Under the pieces are notes generated by a model. It was not told the origin of the DNA. It saw only the letters and a program-made list of their open reading frames with translations, and ran no database searches. DNA of 15,733 nucleotides from Acetofilamentum sp. (GTDB taxonomy: Bacteria; Bacteroidota; Bacteroidia; Bacteroidales; DTU049). The stretch lies in contig DYON01000031.1 of the NCBI GenBank assembly GCA_020720525.1, positions 1 through 15,733 on the forward strand, read 5' to 3'. Shown in pieces: positions 1-7,142 of the stretch. Every line of letters starts with the position of its first letter. The first letter of the stretch is position 1. The position numbers and the translations under genes were made by a program.

Positions 1-44
1 TTTTTTGGTTTCTTTCAAAAAAATTCTTCCTTGCAGCAAAAGAG

Positions 45-65
45 ATTCTGAAATAAATTCAGAAT
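45..65. repeat. Short palindromic repeat, family A, short form
   Basis: Perfect 8-bp inverted repeat, ATTCTGAA (45-52) and TTCAGAAT (58-65), separated by 5 bases. The same arms recur at 91-132 around a longer centre, and in diverged form at 6250-6274 and 6419-6463. This is a REP-like intergenic repeat of the kind scattered through many Bacteroidota genomes. Confidence 0.7.
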
Positions 66-90
66 GACTGCACGGAAGGTGCTAGGAGAG

Positions 91-132
91 ATTCTGAAAC
101 CATACCTTTGGTTCGGTAAATCAATTCAGAAT
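91..132 (-). repeat. Palindromic repeat, family A, long form
   Basis: The same 8-bp arms as the neighbouring short copy (91-98 and 125-132) here enclose a 26-base centre that contains ACCTTTGG. On the minus strand it aligns with the plus-strand copy at 6419-6463: both have TCATTCTGAA, then TTACC, CCAAAGGT and GTTTC in the same order. This copy is therefore inverted relative to the downstream cluster. Confidence 0.7.
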
Positions 133-176
133 GAAGCTGGTCGGGATTGGGTTTTTTTAATGGCATTGATTTAATA

Positions 177-243
177 GTCATGCTTCGATACAGCGCAAGC
201 TTCATAGAAAAACATGCTTGTCGGATGCGCCACTCAGCATGAC
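177..243. repeat. Palindromic repeat, family B
   Basis: GTCATGCT (177-184) is the exact reverse complement of AGCATGAC (236-243), with a 51-base centre. Its ends differ from family A. Translated on the minus strand it gives a CHAEW-like peptide, a pattern familiar from spurious ORFs over repeats of this type in Bacteroidota, so the peptide should not be taken as a gene. Confidence 0.55.
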
Positions 244-493
244 AGCTTTTGTATTTCTTAAAACCACCCCCTATAAACAACTGTAGTCCAGAGTTTTTAA
301 CGGCTAAAACAAGCGGAAATATAAACAACTACGAATTATTTTCTCCTGCATCAATTTTGCATAGAGCCTAACATTTTAAATACACAAGTTGTTTGTTTTG
401 ATGAATTGTTTTTTATTTGCATTTATTAATAATGCAATCATTATATCAAATCAATATTAATTGTAGATGAATCATCTTTTTCTAAAATATTCC

Positions 494-501
494 TATCTTT
501 G
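494..501 (+). promoter_or_regulatory. Bacteroidota -7 promoter box (TAnnTTTG)
   Basis: TATCTTTG matches the Bacteroidota sigma-ABfA -7 consensus TAnnTTTG exactly. It lies 13 bases before the ATG at 515, so transcription would start only a few bases before that codon. This rules out the in-frame ATG at 467 as the start. A clear -33 box was not recognised. Confidence 0.55.
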
Positions 502-514
502 CAAAAATTATAAA

Positions 515-853
515 ATGAGGACATTAGGGGGATTATTGCTACTGTTTGCTTTCTTATCGGTACACTCACAAAACAATGAGCGAAAAGATTTGATTGAAAG
601 CCGCTACACATATAGCTTTTCGGGCGCTGCCGATCAGCAACAACTCAACAAACTGGAACAGCAAATGTACCAGTTGAAAGGTATTATCGAGGTGAAAATC
701 AATTACAAATGGGATTCGGGCATGGGCCAAATGTTTTTTAAGCGTGTTTCGACAAAGCGTACTGGCGAAATGTCCGACGAATTTAATCCGGCCGACATCA
801 AACGCCTGCTTTCAGAAATAGGATTGGTTCCCATTGAGTTCAAAGAATTGTAA
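515..853 (+). CDS. Small secreted protein, ferredoxin-fold-like (hypothetical)
   Basis: This 112-residue exported protein is the first gene of the operon with the adhesin-like gene (22-bp gap) and PorP/SprF. The start at 515 is chosen because the reading begins MRTLGGLLLLFAFLSVHSQ, a clean signal peptide, while the in-frame ATG at 467 lies upstream of the promoter box. The mature part has a predicted strand (SRYTYSFSG), a helix (QQQLNKLEQQMYQL), a strand (IIEVKINYKW), another strand (QMFFKRVS) and a final helix-strand (DIKRLLSEIGLVPIEF). That order resembles the beta-alpha-beta fold of heavy-metal-associated (HMA) domains. No CxxC metal motif is present, so metal binding is not supported. The fold assignment is inference from the strand order; the function is unknown. 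It may assist folding or export of the adhesin. Confidence 0.7.
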   Translation: MRTLGGLLLLFAFLSVHSQNNERKDLIESRYTYSFSGAADQQQLNKLEQQMYQLKGIIEVKINYKWDSGMGQMFFKRVSTKRTGEMSDEFNPADIKRLLSEIGLVPIEFKEL

Positions 854-875
854 GACTTCGCAAAAGTTTGTTATT

Positions 876-1985
876 ATGAAAATGAAAAAAATCTTACGGA
901 TGATTTTGTTCATCCCTGCAATTGTGTCGGCCAACATTGGTTTTACTCAAAGCGATGGTTGTTCGGCTGCAACAGCAATTTCTGTAACCGTTGGCTGCTC
1001 TTCGCCTGTTGCCGGCACAACCACTGGCGCCACACAAACCATTGCGGGTTGTGTTGGAACCGCCGACGACGACGTGTGGTACAAATTCACAGCAACCGCC
1101 ACCAACCACATTATTACAGTTGCCCCATCGGCAAGTCTCGACCCAGTAGTGCAATTGTTTTCGGGATCCTGTTCGACGCTCATTTCGCTTAAATGCATGG
1201 ATGGCGGGCTCACTGGCGACAATGAAGTGATTTATGCATCAGGGCTTACTGTAGGAGTCGTTTATACCGTGCGCGTATATCATTATTACACAGGTTCTGG
1301 TTCAGGAGATTTTACCATTTGTGTTAACGAAGCTCCACCAGCTCCAGGCAATGACCTGTGTAGCAGTGCAACATTGCTCAATGTCAATGCTACCTGTACA
1401 AACACAGCAGGCACGACCGTTTCTGCAACAGAATCGCAGGTTGGCTGTGCTGGAACTGCCGACGACGATGTTTGGTATAAATTTGTTGCTACCAATGCTG
1501 TGCAAACCATTACCGTTACACCATCCGGAACCATGGATCCTGTGGTTGAACTTTTTAGTGGTTCCTGCACTGCTCTCTCGTCGATTACTTGTCGCGACAG
1601 TAATTTTTGGAGCGATGCCGAAACAATACAAGCTGTTGGGCTCATATCTGGGTCGACATATTATATTCGTGTTTACGACTATTATTCAGGCAATGGCGGG
1701 GGCGACTTCAGTATTTGTGTTGTTGGAACACCAACCGCTGCACCCACCAACGATGAGGCCTGCAATGCAATTGCTTTACCGCCGGTAACATCGGCTTGCG
1801 ATTATGTTTCTTTTACCACAACAGGCGCTACCACAAGTACTACAGCCCCTACTCCGGCTTCGTGTGTTGGCGGCTCGGCACCTGCTCAAGGTGGCTTCAA
1901 CAATACTCCTAAGCCTAAAGATGTCTGGTTTTCTATTACCGTTCCTTCGTCGGGTTCAATAAGCATCATGGCTCGTCCAGCCTAA
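876..1985 (+). CDS. N-terminal half of split T9SS adhesin (PPC-like modules)
   Basis: This 369-residue half starts at the ATG at 876, followed by MKMKKILRMILFIPAIVSANIG (written as positions 1-22), a typical signal peptide ending near FTQS. The earlier in-frame ATG at 834 overlaps the preceding gene and would spoil the signal peptide. Residues 27-151 and 159-284 are two similar modules, each with a DDDVWYKF motif, a DPVV(Q/E)LFSGSC motif and a YY-SG-G-GDF-ICV ending. These features match bacterial pre-peptidase C-terminal (PPC)-like beta-sandwich domains. A third module begins at residue 292 and is cut by the TAA. Three even-cysteine modules suggest an exported, disulfide-containing protein. 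Alone, this product has no T9SS sorting signal. A separately functional short protein is possible but unlikely. Confidence 0.7.
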   Translation: MKMKKILRMILFIPAIVSANIGFTQSDGCSAATAISVTVGCSSPVAGTTTGATQTIAGCVGTADDDVWYKFTATATNHIITVAPSASLDPVVQLFSGSCSTLISLKCMDGGLTGDNEVIYASGLTVGVVYTVRVYHYYTGSGSGDFTICVNEAPPAPGNDLCSSATLLNVNATCTNTAGTTVSATESQVGCAGTADDDVWYKFVATNAVQTITVTPSGTMDPVVELFSGSCTALSSITCRDSNFWSDAETIQAVGLISGSTYYIRVYDYYSGNGGGDFSICVVGTPTAAPTNDEACNAIALPPVTSACDYVSFTTTGATTSTTAPTPASCVGGSAPAQGGFNNTPKPKDVWFSITVPSSGSISIMARPA

Positions 1986-2003
1986 GGATTTTCGGATGCT
2001 GTT

Positions 2004-5000
2004 ATGGCTTTGTATTCGGGCACTTGTAGCTCGCTTACCCAAATTGCTTGTTCCGACGACCACAACTATCCAGGTTCTTCAAACGACATGAGACCATTTA
2101 TGCTGGCCACAGGACTCACTCCAGGTTCAATTGTATTTCTACGCTATTGGGCTTTTAGTGGAAATACGACTGGCGATTTTGGGCTTTGTGTTTCTACTCC
2201 AACCAACGATGCCTGTTCGAATGCCCTTTATATTTGCGATCTCAATGGCTACGAAGGCACCACCAATGCTGCATACACTATAGACCGCCCTAGTAATATG
2301 CGTGCAAATGCCGAAATGAACGATCCTCCTACCTATACCTACACATCTGGCACTTGCCAAGGAGGAATATTCGGCTTAGGCGGAGTGTGGGGAACTGGGG
2401 CGCCCAATTGCGATGTTGCCATCAACAACAACTCTTGGATTCGTTTTACCGCTTCGGGTGATTCTGCAGTTCTCGATGTCGATATTTACGATTGCTATGT
2501 TGGTAGTTATCCATCGGGTGGAATTCAAATGCAGGTTTTTTCCGCAGCAACTCCTTGTACAACTTTTGCCCCTGTTTCCGATTTCAAAGAAGGTTCGTCG
2601 CATCTCACAATCACTGCTCGTGGACTTACTATTGGAAACGATTATTACCTAATGATTGATGGTTTTGCTGGCGATATTTGCGGCTACTCTATTTCGGCTT
2701 CATCGGGTGTTTTGTTTCCCGATATCACAGCTGCCAACGACCCCATTTGCCTAGGAGGTTCAACAACACTTTACGGTCCTGCTGGAGCTTCGGCCTATCA
2801 TTGGTATCCTGGCAATCAAACCACTCAAAACATCGTTGTAACGCCATCGACAACCATGACCTATTCGCTCGAAGTAACAGGTGTATGTGGACACAGACAA
2901 TATCTTGATTACACTCTCGATGTAAACCAGCTTCCAACAGCCACAGCATCGTCGAACACACCTGTTTGTGCTGGCGATGCCATTTCTTTTACTGGAAGTG
3001 GTGGAACATCATATTCGTGGTCGGGACCTAGTTTTAGCTCTACGGCAAACAATCCATCAATTGCCGGTGCAACAACAGCCAATTCGGGAACATATTCTCT
3101 CACTGTTACCGATGCCAACGGGTGCAGCAATACCACCACAACTTCGGTGGTTGTCAATTCAAATCCGACGGCCGACGCGGGAAACGATACAACAATTGCA
3201 AATGGCACTTCAGCAACACTTGCTGGTTCGGCAACAGGTGGAACTGGGAGCTACAATTATTCCTGGACTCCGTCAGGATTGCTTATTAGCTCGAATATTG
3301 CCAATCCACAAACAGTAAATCTAACAACAAGTACTGTATTTACGCTTACTGTCACCGATGCTTCAACTGGATGTTCTTCGACCTCGCATGTTACAGTTAT
3401 TATCAGTGGTGGGCCGCTCACTGCCGATGCAAGTGCATTGGGTGCTGGTGCTTGCGTTGGAGATAGTATTGCTATTGGTGTACTCGCTTCGGGCGGATTG
3501 AGCCCATACACGTATTCTTGGACTTCGAATCCTGCTGGTTTTACATCGAACGCAATGAATCCAATTGTATATCCAACCGTAAACACCACCTATATTGTTT
3601 CTGTTTGGGACGGCTTCAATACGGTTATCGATTCTGTTGCAGTTGCAGCATATTCTTTACCTGTAGCGACAGCTTCCAACACTGGACCATATTGCCCAGG
3701 CGAAACCATTCAGCTCAATTCCTCGGGTGGAACTGGCTATTTGTGGGCTGGTCCAAATAGTTATGGCACTGCAACCGAAGACCCGTCTATTTCTCCGGCT
3801 TTGGTTGGAAATTCGGGCAATTATACAGTTACAGTTAGCAATGGAAATGGCTGTTCAAGCACCGCTACTACAACTGTAACAGTAAATCCACTTCCTTCGG
3901 CAACGGCTTCCAACGGTGGCCCATACTGCGAAGGCGACAACATTCAACTTAGTTCGGGTGGTGGGTTATCGTATAGCTGGGAAGGACCAGCCTCGTATGC
4001 AAATCCAACTCAAAACCCTTCTATTTCAAATGCAACTCCAGCCATCGCTGGGAATTATTCCGTTACAGTTACCGGAGCCGGAGGCTGCACATCGTATGCA
4101 ACCACATCGGTTGTGGTAAATGAATTGCCAACAATAACTGCCAGCAGCAATAGCCCGTATTGTGTTGGCGACAGCATTGTGCTGCTTGCTGGTGGTGGTT
4201 CCGATTATGTTTGGAGTGGCCCTGGAAGCTTCAGCAGCAATTCGCAAAGCCCAATTATTGCTCCGGCACTTATTGCCCAATCGGGAACATACTACGTAAC
4301 AGCAACCGACGTAAATGGGTGTTCAAATACCGCTCAAACAACCATTATTGTGAATGCTTCGCCTAATGTTTATATCAGCGGTGCCGATACAATCTGCGAA
4401 GGCGAAACCATCACGCTTACGGCTACAGGAGCCAGCAATTACGAATGGAATACTGGATCGTTGTCGTCAACAATTTCGGCAACAGCTATTTCGTCGGCAA
4501 CCTATATTGTAACGGGATCAATTGGCTCGTGTACCGACATCGATAGTATTTCTGTGGTTGTTAATCCTTCGCCAGTGGCCGATGCCGGACCCGACACAAC
4601 CATATCGCCTGGCGATGCCATTCAACTTAATGGCTCTGGAGGACTTTCGTATTTGTGGATTCCTTCCGATTATTTATCGGATGCAAATATTTCTAATCCT
4701 ATCTGCACGCCCGAATACAGCATAACATATATTCTTCTTGTAACCAACGAATTTGGCTGCACCAGTACCGACACTGTTCTTGTTCGGCTCGATATAGAAT
4801 GTGGAAGTATTTATGTACCCAATGCATTCAGTCCCAACAACGATGGAAAGAACGATGTGTTTGGTGTTTTCAACCGTTGTTTGACAGTAATTGACCTTAA
4901 AGTGTTCAATCAATGGGGCAATTTGGTGTTCGAAACAACCGATCCAACTACTCGTTGGGATGGAACTTTCAGTGGGCACGATGCCGAAAGTGGCATTTAC

Positions 5001-5075
5001 AGCTTCTACTACAAAGGAACTCTTTCTGACGAAACTCCAGTAGAAGGAAAGGGAAATTTTGTTTTAATCCGATAA
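2004..5075 (+). CDS. C-terminal half of split T9SS adhesin (Ig/PKD repeats, type B sorting domain)
   Basis: The ATG at 2004 is an internal methionine of the split gene and has no signal peptide behind it; in-frame coding continues upstream to the TAA at 1983. Of 1023 residues, the first 66 or so finish PPC-like module 3, and residues 68 to about 232 are a longer fourth module. About nine Ig/PKD-like modules follow, to about residue 930. Four of them share a roughly 78-residue pattern with (P/S)YC-GD-I-L, YSW-GP and an NGCS ending. Residues 932-1023 are a gliding-motility-associated C-terminal domain (CHU_C, T9SS type B): VPNAFSPNNDGKNDVF, then KVFNQWGNLVFE, W-G and a GIYSFYYKG strand. Type B proteins are exported by T9SS and commonly paired with a PorP/SprF gene, as here (9-bp gap). 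Probable role: surface adhesin or filament, not an enzyme; no catalytic domain is seen. Confidence 0.8.
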   Translation: MALYSGTCSSLTQIACSDDHNYPGSSNDMRPFMLATGLTPGSIVFLRYWAFSGNTTGDFGLCVSTPTNDACSNALYICDLNGYEGTTNAAYTIDRPSNMRANAEMNDPPTYTYTSGTCQGGIFGLGGVWGTGAPNCDVAINNNSWIRFTASGDSAVLDVDIYDCYVGSYPSGGIQMQVFSAATPCTTFAPVSDFKEGSSHLTITARGLTIGNDYYLMIDGFAGDICGYSISASSGVLFPDITAANDPICLGGSTTLYGPAGASAYHWYPGNQTTQNIVVTPSTTMTYSLEVTGVCGHRQYLDYTLDVNQLPTATASSNTPVCAGDAISFTGSGGTSYSWSGPSFSSTANNPSIAGATTANSGTYSLTVTDANGCSNTTTTSVVVNSNPTADAGNDTTIANGTSATLAGSATGGTGSYNYSWTPSGLLISSNIANPQTVNLTTSTVFTLTVTDASTGCSSTSHVTVIISGGPLTADASALGAGACVGDSIAIGVLASGGLSPYTYSWTSNPAGFTSNAMNPIVYPTVNTTYIVSVWDGFNTVIDSVAVAAYSLPVATASNTGPYCPGETIQLNSSGGTGYLWAGPNSYGTATEDPSISPALVGNSGNYTVTVSNGNGCSSTATTTVTVNPLPSATASNGGPYCEGDNIQLSSGGGLSYSWEGPASYANPTQNPSISNATPAIAGNYSVTVTGAGGCTSYATTSVVVNELPTITASSNSPYCVGDSIVLLAGGGSDYVWSGPGSFSSNSQSPIIAPALIAQSGTYYVTATDVNGCSNTAQTTIIVNASPNVYISGADTICEGETITLTATGASNYEWNTGSLSSTISATAISSATYIVTGSIGSCTDIDSISVVVNPSPVADAGPDTTISPGDAIQLNGSGGLSYLWIPSDYLSDANISNPICTPEYSITYILLVTNEFGCTSTDTVLVRLDIECGSIYVPNAFSPNNDGKNDVFGVFNRCLTVIDLKVFNQWGNLVFETTDPTTRWDGTFSGHDAESGIYSFYYKGTLSDETPVEGKGNFVLIR

Positions 5076-5084
5076 TTACTCAAG

Positions 5085-6107
5085 ATGAAAAATATAAATT
5101 ATAGTATTTCTCTGTTTGTATTTGTTGTTTTCCTTTTTGGAAGTACCAACAAGCTTTCAGCGCAAGATCCACATTTTGGCTTCAATACATCGCTTATCGA
5201 GTATCAGTCGCCTGGACTTGTGGGAACACAAGACAACCAAATGAGTTTTCAATCGGTTTACCGCAATCAGTGGCGCAATATTGGAACAGCATTTCAGACC
5301 TACGGATTTTCGGGAAACGCAAAAGTGAGCCGCTCGACCAACACAACATTGTCAGTTGGTGGATTTGTATTCAATCAATCTTCGTTTAGCTACAATAGTT
5401 TGCTGGCTCATGTTTCGGTTGCGGCCAATGTTCTTTTGTCGGACGGAAAAATACTCACCGTAGGCTTGGGATCTGGAACCCGCTATGAGTCGTTGAATCC
5501 CGACGAATTGATGTGGACCGACCAATTTAATGGTTACGAATACGATCCGAATATTGCTCACGGCGAATGGTTTGCTCACGAGCAGAAAGCCAGCTTCGAT
5601 TTGTCGGCAGGAATGTCGTACAAATTCATTTCGACCGATCGTGGTGGCGACTTTTTTCCAAAAAGCAGCGGAACTATTTCAACTGGATTTTGGCATCTCA
5701 ACCAAGGCAAACGCCTTACACTGTACGAAGAACAAACCAATATTAAAATGGTTTTCATGACCGATTTACAGTTTGCAATGGGCGATGACAAAAAAGCAGC
5801 AATCAATCCGTGGTTGCTGGGAATGTACGAAGGTGGCGCTTACGAAGTACTTGTTGGAGCCGATTTCAAATTCTACCTCAAAGAAAGCGAAAAGTACGGA
5901 AAATCGCGCTCCATTGTAGCGTTTGGGGGTGGCTATCGATGGCGAGATGCGGCTTTAGCTCGAATTAAGTTCGACTTTGCAAACTACGGCATTGGAGTTT
6001 TGTACGAAATTAATACTTCGTCGCTCAAAGAAGCCAGCAAAGGCTTTGGTTGTTTCGAGATTTTGCTTACATACAGTCCAACAAAAAAGAATTTTTCGCT
6101 CTATTGA
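5085..6107 (+). CDS. PorP/SprF family T9SS outer-membrane protein
   Basis: This 340-residue protein starts with the signal peptide MKNINYSISLFVFVVFLFG and is cut near LSAQD. The mature N-terminus has QDPHFGFNTSLIEYQSPGLVG followed by SFQSVYRNQWRNIG, matching the family's opening pattern (asparagine/proline near the first strand, then YRNQW). The rest alternates short hydrophobic strands with glycines, for example VSVGGFVFNQSSFSYN-like segments and a final LLTYSPTKKNF strand, as expected for a 14-strand-type outer-membrane barrel. PorP/SprF proteins bind T9SS substrates carrying a type B C-terminal domain and help their export or surface attachment; in Flavobacterium johnsoniae SprF serves SprB. 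It lies 9 bp after the adhesin stop codon, so co-transcription is very likely. If the upstream stop is real, this protein has lost its natural client. Confidence 0.9.
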   Translation: MKNINYSISLFVFVVFLFGSTNKLSAQDPHFGFNTSLIEYQSPGLVGTQDNQMSFQSVYRNQWRNIGTAFQTYGFSGNAKVSRSTNTTLSVGGFVFNQSSFSYNSLLAHVSVAANVLLSDGKILTVGLGSGTRYESLNPDELMWTDQFNGYEYDPNIAHGEWFAHEQKASFDLSAGMSYKFISTDRGGDFFPKSSGTISTGFWHLNQGKRLTLYEEQTNIKMVFMTDLQFAMGDDKKAAINPWLLGMYEGGAYEVLVGADFKFYLKESEKYGKSRSIVAFGGGYRWRDAALARIKFDFANYGIGVLYEINTSSLKEASKGFGCFEILLTYSPTKKNFSLY

Positions 6108-6185
6108 TTTTTTTAAAATCAAAAAGACAACAATATTAGCTTTCATTAATAACAATGGTGAATCTGGGAAAATTCAATTCCACCA

Positions 6186-6227
6186 AACTGGTGTCTTTCA
6201 CAAGCCAAAGGTCTGGTTACGGAATCT
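6186..6227 (+). repeat. Family A repeat, diverged long form
   Basis: Shares AACTGGT, then AAGCCAAAGGT, then GGTT-CGGAATCT in the same order and spacing as the long copy at 6419-6463. It has several substitutions and a few extra bases, so it looks like an old copy. Confidence 0.45.
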
Positions 6228-6249
6228 ATCCAAAGACCTCTCTTTGCAG

Positions 6250-6274
6250 TCATTCAGAACTTGTTTCGGAATCT
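6250..6274 (+). repeat. Family A repeat, short form
   Basis: TCATTCAGAA and TTCGGAATCT face each other around a 5-base centre (CTTGT). It equals the long form at 6419-6463 with the roughly 20-base centre containing CCAAAGGT removed. Both are preceded by TTGCAG, which extends the similarity. Confidence 0.6.
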
Positions 6275-6347
6275 CTCCTACTGCAAGGATGAATATGTTT
6301 TTCAAAAAACCACCAAACAATAATCACAAACGAAACTGTTAACTATT

Positions 6348-6398
6348 GTCATCCTGCATCGATCCTTAAACCAGTTCAGGATGACGATGCAGGATGAC
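6348..6398. repeat. 14-bp perfect inverted repeat
   Basis: GTCATCCTGCATCG (6348-6361) and CGATGCAGGATGAC (6385-6398) are exact reverse complements around a 23-base loop. The loop carries a further partial copy, CAGGATGAC. The stem could fold in RNA, but no T-run follows, so it is not a classical intrinsic terminator. It is probably another REP-like element. Confidence 0.7.
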
Positions 6399-6418
6399 TG
6401 TCCAATCTCTCCTTGCAG

Positions 6419-6463
6419 TCATTCTGAACTGGTTTACCATGCCAAAGGTGTTGTTTCGGAGCC
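6419..6463 (+). repeat. Family A repeat, long form
   Basis: TCATTCTGAA, TTACC, GCCAAAGGT and GTTTCGGAG occur in the order seen on the minus strand at 91-132. The translation of this stretch (HSELVYHAKGVVSE) parallels that of the upstream copy (HSELIYRTKGMVSE), which shows the two are copies of one element and not genes. Confidence 0.7.
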
Positions 6464-6656
6464 TGCTGGGTGGGCTAAATGGCTTTTTGCGTGTTTTTGC
6501 AAGACGATCATTTATACCATTTTTAATAACTATTTAGTCCAATATGTTAATAGTTTGATATTTATACTTTCATGCTGAAATAGTTAATTCACCTGTTTGG
6601 TTTGTTTTAAAGCATCAAAATATGTTAAATTTTCCATTGTCTTATTTTTTTGCAAA

Positions 6657-6932
6657 TCAAGGATTTAATTCTTTTCCGTCCATATTCATCACTATTTCAG
6701 GCATTTGGCTGGTGCAACTGTGAGAATGATTGCTTATGTTTGCCGCACATTTTTGGCGAAAATGGTCGCGATAGGGAAAATCGGTGTAATCGTAGGTTGA
6801 AGTAAGAGCGGCCAAATGAGAAAATTGGCTGTTGAGGAGCTGACGAATTGATAATTTTTTCACACAAGAATGCTTAGTCAATAGCGCTGCAATAGCAAAC
6901 AGCAATGGTTGGTTCTGATTTAGAATTTGCAT
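6657..6932 (-). CDS. Doubtful ORF next to the IS end (hypothetical)
   Basis: A 91-codon frame beginning MQILNQNQPLLFAIAALLTK. I do not recognise any family. The frame is open further upstream to about 6957 and closes with TAG exactly where the IS end repeats begin, so it could be the 3' part of a gene truncated by the element. No promoter, signal peptide or conserved motif is visible. It could equally be a chance frame: it is short and isolated, with ordinary hydrophobic and polar runs. Confidence 0.25.
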   Translation of the reverse strand: MQILNQNQPLLFAIAALLTKHSCVKKLSIRQLLNSQFSHLAALTSTYDYTDFPYRDHFRQKCAANISNHSHSCTSQMPEIVMNMDGKELNP

Positions 6933-6960
6933 AGCTGATTTAAAAGAATCCTGAATTGAC

Positions 6961-7032
6961 TATTCCGATCCATTCGGTGCCACCAATTCCAGAGCAATGA
7001 GTGCCACCGATTCCGGAGCAAACGGCACCACC
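6961..7032 (-). repeat. Three tandem 24-bp IS21 terminal repeats
   Basis: Three head-to-tail units at 6961-6984, 6985-7008 and 7009-7032. Each reads (A/G/T)ATTCC followed by about ten variable bases and ends in GG(C/T)(A/G)CCACC or GTGCCACC. Known IS21 ends carry several such copies, which are binding sites for the IstA transposase. The minus-strand translation gives the repeating peptide CSGIGGT, a sign of repeats and not of a gene. Confidence 0.75.
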
Positions 7033-7088
7033 CTTGATGAAAAAAATTGACGACTTTTTAGTCAAGAATTTAGAGAAAGAGTACCTGA

Positions 7089-7112
7089 CATTCCGGCTGA
7101 ATCGGCACCACC
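7089..7112 (-). repeat. Fourth left-end IS21 terminal repeat
   Basis: Matches the unit at 7009-7032 closely (ATTCCGG at the start and CGGCACCACC at the end), separated from the tandem array by 56 bases. The element's surviving istB sequence starts about 30 bases further on. Confidence 0.65.
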
Positions 7113-7142
7113 TAAGGATGCGGATTTGTAACAAGTGTTACC

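Larger units (their letters stand above)
1..514. other. Non-coding region with palindromic repeats
   Basis: No convincing gene is seen here. A minus-strand reading frame at 59-328 is explained by two repeat families whose translation looks protein-like (see repeat entries). The right half (about 300-466) is AT-rich. It contains a 7-bp inverted repeat (arms 417-423 and 431-437) and leads into the promoter of the operon that starts at 515. Confidence 0.7.
876..5075 (+). pseudogene. T9SS-exported adhesin-like gene split by an in-frame stop
   Basis: Positions 876-5075 form one reading frame of 1398 residues interrupted by a single TAA at 1983-1985. Both halves are in the same frame. The stop falls inside the third PPC-like module, between ISIMARPA and GFSDAVMALYSGTC. 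That junction aligns with the intact first module (ITVAPSASLDPVVQLFSGSC) and second module, so read-through rebuilds a complete domain. The whole product would have a signal peptide, four PPC-like modules, nine Ig/PKD-like modules and a type B T9SS sorting domain, with PorP/SprF next. As sequenced, the N-half lacks the sorting domain and the C-half lacks a signal peptide, so neither is expected to reach the surface. A recent nonsense mutation and an assembly or base-call error are both possible. Confidence 0.8.
6108..6656. other. Non-coding region with repeat cluster
   Basis: No gene is supported. Positions 6156-6470 hold at least three family-A repeats and one strong inverted repeat, described separately. 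Positions 6480-6656 are AT-rich without recognisable structure. The small plus-strand frame at 6381-6578 reads straight through a family-A repeat and is considered spurious. Confidence 0.7.

Noticed and set aside
59..328. 89-codon minus-strand frame
   Set aside because: It reads through two repeat families. Its HSEL- and CHAEW-like peptides also arise from the downstream repeats, which shows repeat translation and not a gene.
1286..1645. Long antisense frames under the adhesin and peptidase genes
   Set aside because: They are out-of-frame shadows with no independent starts, signals or motifs; the overlapping genes have strong domain evidence.
876..5075. Reassigned TAA (read as glutamine) to explain the split adhesin
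   Set aside because: Intact genes in the window, such as 5085-6107's neighbours at 853, 5075 and 9852, end with TAA. A recoded TAA is not known in bacteria.
6104..6122. Possible terminator hairpin after PorP/SprF
   Set aside because: TTGATTTT and AAAATCAA can pair around TTT, but the stem is almost all A-T and no T-run follows, so it is not a convincing intrinsic terminator.
6381..6578. 65-codon plus-strand frame
   Set aside because: It is read through the 6385-6398 hairpin arm and the long family-A repeat; its peptide matches the one from the upstream repeat.
6940..7134. 64-codon minus-strand frame with CSGIGGT peptide repeats
   Set aside because: The peptide repeats come from the 24-bp IS21 terminal repeats, so it is not a protein-coding gene.
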